A stretch of DNA of 10,404 nt from an uncultured Collinsella sp. (lineage in GTDB: Bacteria > Actinomycetota > Coriobacteriia > Coriobacteriales > Coriobacteriaceae), in NCBI GenBank assembly GCA_959596505.1, contig CAUFWM010000049.1:1-10404 (forward strand), given 5' to 3'. A program made the translations under genes and the position numbers. Shown one piece after another: positions 6,034 through 10,404 of this stretch. Each line of letters opens with the position of its first letter. Position 1 is the stretch's first letter. Below the pieces are notes generated by a model that was not told where the DNA came from, made no database searches, and saw only the letters and a program-made list of their open reading frames with translations.

Positions 6034-6274
6034 GGCGATTGTCCTTGCCGCTATCGTCGGCGTTGTAACGTTTGCCCCGATCGCCGCCTTTGCCCAACAA
6101 GAGCAGGCGCAAGCTGCCACACAAGTGACTGTCGATCTATCGGAGCTCGAACGCAGCGGCCAACATGAACCCCTAGCGCAAACGGGCGACACGCGACAGC
6201 TCCTGGCGGCAGGAATCGCCGCGGCAGGTACAAGCGCCATCGGCCTTGGCCTGCACATCAAACGCAGCCAGTAG
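6017..6274 (+). CDS. Mini sortase substrate with LAQTGD wall-sorting signal (85 aa)
   Basis: A very small exported protein. It has a signal peptide (RTRPK basic start, hydrophobic core, AAFA cleavage after residue 26), a 30-residue middle rich in Gln, Glu and Ala, and then a complete sorting signal. That signal consists of LAQTG (53-57), a hydrophobic span of about 62-79 and a short tail with Lys and Arg. Sortase cleavage between Thr56 and Gly57 would leave only about 30 residues on the wall or a pilus. LAxTG is a variant of LPxTG. The start is a GTG 17 nt inside the previous gene, with only a weak GGACGG upstream, so expression probably depends on translational coupling. WxL clusters of Firmicutes also contain small LPXTG proteins beside WxL proteins. 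No sortase gene is visible in the window. A truncated remnant of a larger wall protein is the alternative. Confidence 0.7.
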   Translation: MRTRPKAIVLAAIVGVVTFAPIAAFAQQEQAQAATQVTVDLSELERSGQHEPLAQTGDTRQLLAAGIAAAGTSAIGLGLHIKRSQ

Positions 6275-6315
6275 CCACACAAATCGAGACCGTCCAGAAC
6301 AGGTAAGGAGAGCCC

Positions 6316-7728
6316 ATGGCATCAAAGAACCTTTTGCCCGTTGCCGCGCTCTGCAGCGCGCTTGTCACCGGCATGCCCGTCGCCGCTCTAGCGACACCCG
6401 CCGTAGACGTCCCCTTACCTGCCGTCAACTGTCTCGTCACAAACCAGATGAGCACCATCGCGCGCCAACGCCTCTCGCTTGCGCAGGCAAGCATTTCGAC
6501 CTCGGGGTGCCTCCGTCGCTGCACGAACAGCTCGATAGTCGTGGATACCGAGCGCTCGCGCAAAGCAGACGGCCCCCTAACGGGATGCGTTATCTGCACA
6601 TGGCGCGCAGCTGCAACTGATGCCGATGGCGATTCCTGCGACGTGGAGCTGTGCCTCGACATCACCCTGTCCGATGACTCGGCGGACGGGGCAACAGTCG
6701 CCTTCGACAGCACGTTTTTCGAAAACGGAGGGGGTGTATGCCTGGGCTGCGTCCCCTCGAGCGCCGATGGCCCGCAGCCCGCTATCTCATTCACCGCATC
6801 GCTGAAAATGACCAAGGCGGGCACCGACGCCACGGCAAATGGCGAGATCGCTCTAATGTTCTACGCGAGCGGCACAGAAAGCCAGGAGATTCGGGGCAAA
6901 CAGCGGACCGGATCGCTCAGCCTGACGCGAGGGGCAGATCCCGGTCCTGTCGATATCAGTACCGAAACGCAAGATGTGCATCACGTCCTTGTCGATCCGG
7001 CGCTCCTCGAGATGGAATGGAGCGGAGTAGGAGCGGTCGGACTCGCCCCCTCGACAGGTGACATCGCAAGCGACTCCAGCGAGAGCAGCGGTGAAATAGC
7101 GCCTGGGGACAATGGCGCACCAGGCGGCATAACACCGCCATCGAGCGGTCCTTCAGCCACTTTCAGCGAGCCAAGCGAAACAGCCACCGCAGTGGGCGGC
7201 ACGCAAGCTGGCGAAAACTTGGGGTGTCCCATGCCGGCAGACATCGACGAGGGCAATTGTTGCATGATGGTCGCGCTCGACCGCACGGAAACCGTCGACG
7301 CCGCGAGCATTGAGGTCACCGCTGCCGATAAGCCCGTCCGCAAAGCAGCCATTATCGCATTCCCTAAAACCGTCGAAGTTGTTTTTCTGCCATCGGGCGA
7401 GGTCGTAGCCCCCACCTTGCTCACCTTGCTTGGGGCAAAGGGCACGGCCAACCAAATCGACAACCTCACGGTAGCCGACCCTGCGACCACCGCAAAACTG
7501 CACCTGTATGCCGTAACCTCGGACGGAGGCAAAACCGAGGAATTCGACGGTGAGAATCTCCTGAATAACCGGATACTCCATAAAATGGAAGACGTCTCGT
7601 ATCAAATTGAGCTCGTGGGATTTGACCGAGCTCGAGATGCCGATATCATCGCCGCGGCCATTGAGTCCCCGCAGCGACTCATGACGCTGTGCTTCGATTA
7701 CAGCCCCTATGTCGTGATGGGAGGCTGA
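6316..7728 (+). CDS. Large secreted cysteine-rich two-domain protein (470 aa)
   Basis: I recognise no family. A strong RBS (AAGGAG, 5 nt before ATG) and a signal peptide (cleavage near VAALA, residue 26) make it a secreted protein. The N-terminal domain (about 30-235) holds nine cysteines after cleavage (39, 65, 69, 91, 94, 108, 113, 142, 145), partly as CxxC pairs (91/94 and 142/145), suggesting disulfides or metal binding. Residues about 236-300 form a low-complexity Ser/Gly/Pro/Glu linker. The C-terminal domain (about 301-470) has Cys304, the pair Cys315-Cys316, and Cys459. There is no C-terminal sorting signal or membrane segment, so attachment would need a partner, such as the upstream exported proteins. 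W96 and W235 (EMEWSG) may mark a distant copy of the fold of the 199-aa protein. It lies 41 bp after the mini sortase substrate and is probably co-transcribed with it. Confidence 0.75.
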   Translation: MASKNLLPVAALCSALVTGMPVAALATPAVDVPLPAVNCLVTNQMSTIARQRLSLAQASISTSGCLRRCTNSSIVVDTERSRKADGPLTGCVICTWRAAATDADGDSCDVELCLDITLSDDSADGATVAFDSTFFENGGGVCLGCVPSSADGPQPAISFTASLKMTKAGTDATANGEIALMFYASGTESQEIRGKQRTGSLSLTRGADPGPVDISTETQDVHHVLVDPALLEMEWSGVGAVGLAPSTGDIASDSSESSGEIAPGDNGAPGGITPPSSGPSATFSEPSETATAVGGTQAGENLGCPMPADIDEGNCCMMVALDRTETVDAASIEVTAADKPVRKAAIIAFPKTVEVVFLPSGEVVAPTLLTLLGAKGTANQIDNLTVADPATTAKLHLYAVTSDGGKTEEFDGENLLNNRILHKMEDVSYQIELVGFDRARDADIIAAAIESPQRLMTLCFDYSPYVVMGG

Positions 7729-7734
7729 GGCTCG

Positions 7735-7747
7735 GGCATCAAATGCC
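7735..7747 (+). terminator. Weak hairpin after the 470-aa secreted protein gene
   Basis: GGCAT (7735-7739) and ATGCC (7743-7747) pair around a CAA loop, starting 6 nt after the stop codon at 7728. The stem is short and is followed by GTCATTAAT rather than a T-run, so it is at best a weak or factor-assisted terminator. The remaining gap to the next gene contains the promoter candidate at 7808-7816. Confidence 0.25.
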
Positions 7748-7807
7748 GTCATTAATACCACTTATATAACGTATAGGATGAGGCATGACGCACCCTGCAG
7801 CCCGTTC

Positions 7808-7816
7808 TGCTACGAT
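7808..7816 (+). promoter_or_regulatory. Candidate extended -10 promoter for the DUF554 gene
   Basis: TGCTACGAT at 7808-7816 combines a TGn extension with a TACGAT -10 box. It differs at one position from TGCTATGAT upstream of the TerB-domain gene. A weak -35-like TGACGC (7786-7791) lies 19 bp upstream. Transcription would start near 7823, about 24 nt before the chosen ATG at 7847. This position argues against the longer in-frame start at 7778. Confidence 0.4.
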
Positions 7817-7846
7817 TGCCAGGTTGGCATCAATATGGGAGGGTTC

Positions 7847-8563
7847 ATGCCGGGTTTGGGAACGGTCATCAACGTCGCACTTTTGATTGCGGGCGGACTG
7901 CTGGGCCTTATAGGCGGACGCTTTATCACACCCCGCATCCAAGACACGCTCATGAAGGCGTCGGGGCTGTGCGTTTTGTTTATCGGACTGGGCGGCACCA
8001 TGCAAAAGATGCTCGTCATTGACGGGAAAGCGCTGGAGACCACCGGCACCACCATGCTCATCGTCTCGTTTGCCCTCGGCTCGCTCATCGGCGAGGCCGT
8101 TAACCTGGAAGCCGGCATCGAAAACCTGGGCGAATGGCTCAAGCGCAAAACCGGCAGCGAGGGAGACAACGAGTTCACCAATGCCTTTGTCTCGACATCG
8201 CTGACCGTCTGCATCGGTGCCATGGCTATCGTGGGATCAATCCAAGACGGCTTGCTCGGCGACTGGTCCACGCTTGCCCTCAAGGGCGCGTTGGACTGCA
8301 TCATCGTCTGCACCATGACGGCTTCGCTCGGCCGCGGCTGCATCTTCTCCGCCCTGCCCGTTGCCGTATTCCAGGGAACGATTACGCTGTTTGCCGGCGC
8401 GCTCTCCCCCATCATGACCGCCGCCGCCCTCGACAGTCTATCGCTCGTGGGCTCTATACTCATCTTCTGCGTCGGCGTCAACCTCATCCGTCCTCAGACC
8501 TTCCGCACGGCCAATATGCTCCCCTCCGTTGTCATAGCCGTCATCTACGCCCTCCTGTTCTAA
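7847..8563 (+). CDS. DUF554 family integral membrane protein (YqgA/YdfK type)
   Basis: A 238-aa polytopic membrane protein of the DUF554 family; members are widespread and their transport or signalling role is not established. The N terminus PGLGTVINVALLIAGGLLGL is the usual start of the family. FALGSLIGEAVNLEAGIENL, CIGAMAIVGSIQDGLLGD and LKGALDCIIVCTMTASLGRG match its conserved core. About seven to eight hydrophobic segments run through the length, with the last at the extreme C terminus. The start at 7847 has GGAGG 4 nt upstream and gives the family-typical N terminus. An in-frame ATG at 7778 would add 23 hydrophilic residues with Cys and Pro and lies upstream of the promoter candidate, so it is rejected. 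It appears to be a separate transcription unit between the secreted-protein genes and the TerB-domain gene, with no visible functional link to either. Confidence 0.88.
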   Translation: MPGLGTVINVALLIAGGLLGLIGGRFITPRIQDTLMKASGLCVLFIGLGGTMQKMLVIDGKALETTGTTMLIVSFALGSLIGEAVNLEAGIENLGEWLKRKTGSEGDNEFTNAFVSTSLTVCIGAMAIVGSIQDGLLGDWSTLALKGALDCIIVCTMTASLGRGCIFSALPVAVFQGTITLFAGALSPIMTAAALDSLSLVGSILIFCVGVNLIRPQTFRTANMLPSVVIAVIYALLF

Positions 8564-8605
8564 ATCTATCTACGTAGCGGTATCTCGAACACCTGTTTGA
8601 TGCTG

Positions 8606-8614
8606 TGCTATGAT
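8606..8614 (+). promoter_or_regulatory. Extended -10 promoter for the TerB-domain gene
   Basis: TGCTATGAT at 8606-8614 is a good extended -10 element (TGn plus TATGAT, 5 of 6 consensus). A weak TCGAAC (8585-8590) 18 bp upstream could act as -35. Transcription would start near 8621, giving a leader of about 30 nt. The rest of the 88-bp gap after the DUF554 gene holds only a perfect CTACGTAG palindrome (8570-8577) and no clear terminator. Confidence 0.45.
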
Positions 8615-8636
8615 ATGAGGTCACCGAAGCTGCGTT

Positions 8637-8646
8637 AGGAGAGGAG
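8637..8646 (+). promoter_or_regulatory. Tandem Shine-Dalgarno sequence for the GTG-started TerB-domain gene
   Basis: AGGAG occurs twice back to back (8637-8641 and 8642-8646), ending 5 nt before the GTG at 8652. This fixes the start at the GTG and suggests efficient initiation despite the non-ATG codon. Confidence 0.6.
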
Positions 8647-8651
8647 AAACG

Positions 8652-10404
8652 GTGGCCGACCAGGACATCAAGATGCTCATCGAGCGCATTATGGCCGAGG
8701 CCCGGACCCATCAGTCTGCTCGCTTCTCAAACGAAGTCTATGCTGACGAGCCGATTCTCAAAACCGGTCGTCAGATGCAGAACTTCCTTCCCGACCAGTA
8801 CCGCAAAATGCGTGAGATATCGCGTTGGCAAGAAGACCCCAAGGGTGGCGCGGGACGTTGGCTTTCGGAAGCCGAGCTTTTCTACCGCCAAGGCCTGCTG
8901 ATGGCCGACTTTGAGGACGACTGTCCCTACAACGGCACATTCAAGTCGTACTTTCCCACCTATAACGCCATGAGCGATCGGCAGCTGCGCGGCTATTTTA
9001 CCTGGCGCACCCAAGTGCGCCGCGGAACCGTCGAGGAAACGTCTACGTCCTTTGCCTTTCTGTATCTCTATGAGCTGATCTGCGGCATTGGCGTAGATGA
9101 CCCACTCGATGGTTTTAACAAGATCAAGGCTTTTTGGGATGTCTATCGCGCCTTCGAGCCCGGCATCGACCGGTTTGCGCGCGTGTGGCTGCAAGATTAC
9201 GCCGTGTTCCACGGACTCGACCCCAAGCTGCTTCGCGACTCTAAAACCGTCATGTTCGATAACGCCCTTATCGAGCTGCGGCGTGCGGCGCGAGACCTTG
9301 CGCCCGCGCCAACGCCGTCAGACCTGGCGCCTGCGCGTCGCAAGACCTCCGAGCCTACGCTCCCCCTTCCGCCCGACGAGGCGCGCGAGGAGCGACTCAT
9401 GGCCGCCATCAACGCCCTCTCCACGTATAACCTCAATAACTCACGGCTCGATCGCAGTCACCATCGCGACCTACGCCACGTGGCATGCGCCGTGTATGTC
9501 CGTATGGCGCGCTACTATGACACGCACCGAAAGAGCGGTATCGTGGCGAGCTTGTTTGGGGAGGAGACGGCCATGCCCTATACCATGTTTGCCTCGGCTG
9601 TGTTCTTTGCGCCTAATCGCCACGAGGATTGCGAATACCGTCTGGACCCCATCCATATTTACCGTTGTCAAAACGGCTTTTGGGAATGCATGCGAATTCA
9701 CGGCAGCAGGCAAAAAAGCAGCAAGCTTGGTGAGATGATGCGCGCCTGCGACCAACGGCTGCGCCTGGCCCTAGACCCCACCCACCCCCTAAAGGAGGAG
9801 AAGGTCCCCAAATATCTGGCCAAGATCATCGATGACGAGATCGTGGCATGGCTTTCGTGGGACGCCGCGCACCAGCCCGTCAAGATCGATATCGATTTGA
9901 GTCAGCTGGGGCACATTCGGAGCGTCGCAGCGCAAACGCGTGAAGCGCTTTTGATTGATGAGGAGCGCGAGGACGATGTGCTCGCAGAGGTCGATACGGC
10001 GGGCTCCGAGCAGCCGAAAACCGAGCCCGCAGCAGACGCGTTTGTCGAACCGGCCACGACGGCCGCAGGGCAGGACGAGGCCGACGAGCCAACCATTTCC
10101 ATCGAACAGTTTGGTGTCGTGGCGCCGCTTCTTGCGCCGACGCCCCCGCCCGCAGCGGCTGCGTCCACTGACGCCGCGAACAAACTCGCGCCCGCCGCAG
10201 ATGCCTTCCTTCGCGCGCTCCTCGAGCGGAACACGGCGCAGGCCACATTGGCGGTGGCACAGTCGGGCCAGAGCGAGGATATGCTCGTCGACAGCATCAA
10301 CGAGGCGCTCTTTGACCTGGTGGGTGACACCGTTATCGAGTTTGGAGCGGCAGGACCGCAGATTATCGAGGACTACGAAGCAGACGTGAGAGGATACCTA
10401 GACC
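8652..10404 (+). CDS. TerB_N/TerB_C domain protein, 3' end outside window
   Basis: A long open frame from GTG 8652 runs to the right edge without a stop; 584 full codons are visible. Residues about 70-160 carry the TerB_N pattern: WLSEAELFYRQG (70-81), SYFPTYNAMSDRQLRGYFTW (99-118) and FLYLYELICGIG. The middle contains a Pro/Ala-rich stretch (about 215-245) and a conserved-looking block around GIVASLFGEETAMPYTMF (about 297-314). After VKIDIDLSQLGHIR (410-423) and an acidic, Ala/Pro-rich linker, the end shows a TerB_C-type pattern with INEALFDLVGDTVIEF (549-564) and IIEDYE. The stop is probably near. TerB_N/TerB_C proteins belong to the tellurite-resistance/stress (Ter) group and are thought to act in the cytoplasm, near the membrane, in stress or phage response. 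The biochemical role is unknown. No signal peptide or catalytic motif is visible. The gene has its own promoter and a tandem ribosome binding site. Confidence 0.85.
   Translation, partial: MADQDIKMLIERIMAEARTHQSARFSNEVYADEPILKTGRQMQNFLPDQYRKMREISRWQEDPKGGAGRWLSEAELFYRQGLLMADFEDDCPYNGTFKSYFPTYNAMSDRQLRGYFTWRTQVRRGTVEETSTSFAFLYLYELICGIGVDDPLDGFNKIKAFWDVYRAFEPGIDRFARVWLQDYAVFHGLDPKLLRDSKTVMFDNALIELRRAARDLAPAPTPSDLAPARRKTSEPTLPLPPDEAREERLMAAINALSTYNLNNSRLDRSHHRDLRHVACAVYVRMARYYDTHRKSGIVASLFGEETAMPYTMFASAVFFAPNRHEDCEYRLDPIHIYRCQNGFWECMRIHGSRQKSSKLGEMMRACDQRLRLALDPTHPLKEEKVPKYLAKIIDDEIVAWLSWDAAHQPVKIDIDLSQLGHIRSVAAQTREALLIDEEREDDVLAEVDTAGSEQPKTEPAADAFVEPATTAAGQDEADEPTISIEQFGVVAPLLAPTPPPAAAASTDAANKLAPAADAFLRALLERNTAQATLAVAQSGQSEDMLVDSINEALFDLVGDTVIEFGAAGPQIIEDYEADVRGYLD

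Noticed and set aside
5389..6282. Open frame of 297 codons on the - strand opposite the two small secreted-protein genes
   Set aside because: The + strand carries proper ribosome binding sites, signal peptides and a sortase motif, while the - strand product is Arg/Cys-rich with no domain. It is a shadow frame.
6258..6833. Open frame of 191 codons on the - strand opposite the start of the 470-aa gene
   Set aside because: The + strand has AAGGAG plus ATG and a signal peptide at the same place. The - strand product shows no recognisable feature.
7778..7846. N-terminal extension of the DUF554 protein from an upstream ATG
   Set aside because: The 23 extra residues are hydrophilic and atypical for the family. 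The start at 7847 has a good ribosome binding site and the standard N terminus, and a promoter candidate lies inside the extension.
1..10404. Search by eye for tRNA or rRNA genes, CRISPR arrays, insertion sequences and attachment sites
   Set aside because: I saw no cloverleaf-like segment, regularly spaced long repeat, transposase frame or terminal inverted repeats. This is a reading by eye and not an exhaustive computation.

Overview
The window is high-GC DNA with dense gene packing, several GTG starts, strong purine-rich ribosome binding sites and a sortase-type LAQTGD motif. Together these suggest a Gram-positive anaerobe of the Coriobacteriia, perhaps Collinsella or a relative. This assignment is inference from gene content and style; no rRNA or other marker gene is present.

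Left third (1-4197): the window opens inside an HD-domain phosphohydrolase gene on the + strand. It runs tail-to-tail, with overlapping stop codons, into a compact three-gene operon on the - strand. In transcription order that operon is a GlcD/LctD-type FAD-linked 2-hydroxyacid dehydrogenase, EtfB, and an EtfA carrying an N-terminal two-cluster ferredoxin domain. This gene set matches the electron-confurcating lactate dehydrogenase/Etf complex known from Acetobacterium woodii (LctBCD). The expected role is lactate oxidation with NAD+ as acceptor, driven by co-oxidation of reduced ferredoxin. The gene order differs, with the dehydrogenase first.

Middle (4198-7728): a 345-bp, comparatively AT-rich divergent control region is rich in small palindromes and short repeats. 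It separates the operon from a rightward run of five genes with cell-surface character. These are a 98-aa protein with faint resemblance to DUF559/Vsr-like endonuclease ends, a 169-aa signal-anchored exported protein, a 199-aa secreted beta-type protein with two Trp motifs loosely like WxL domains, an 85-aa mini sortase substrate (LAQTGD) that would leave only about 30 residues on the wall, and a 470-aa secreted cysteine-rich two-domain protein. I know of no described system matching this set. Its layout recalls WxL gene clusters of Firmicutes, and it is the best candidate here for something undescribed.

Right third (7729-10404): a DUF554 membrane protein is followed by a long GTG-started gene with TerB_N and TerB_C domains (tellurite-resistance/stress type) that runs off the right edge. 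Three rightward transcription units (upstream of 5434, 7847 and 8652) are preceded by look-alike extended -10 elements of the form TGnTAnGA, which probably reflect the local promoter style.
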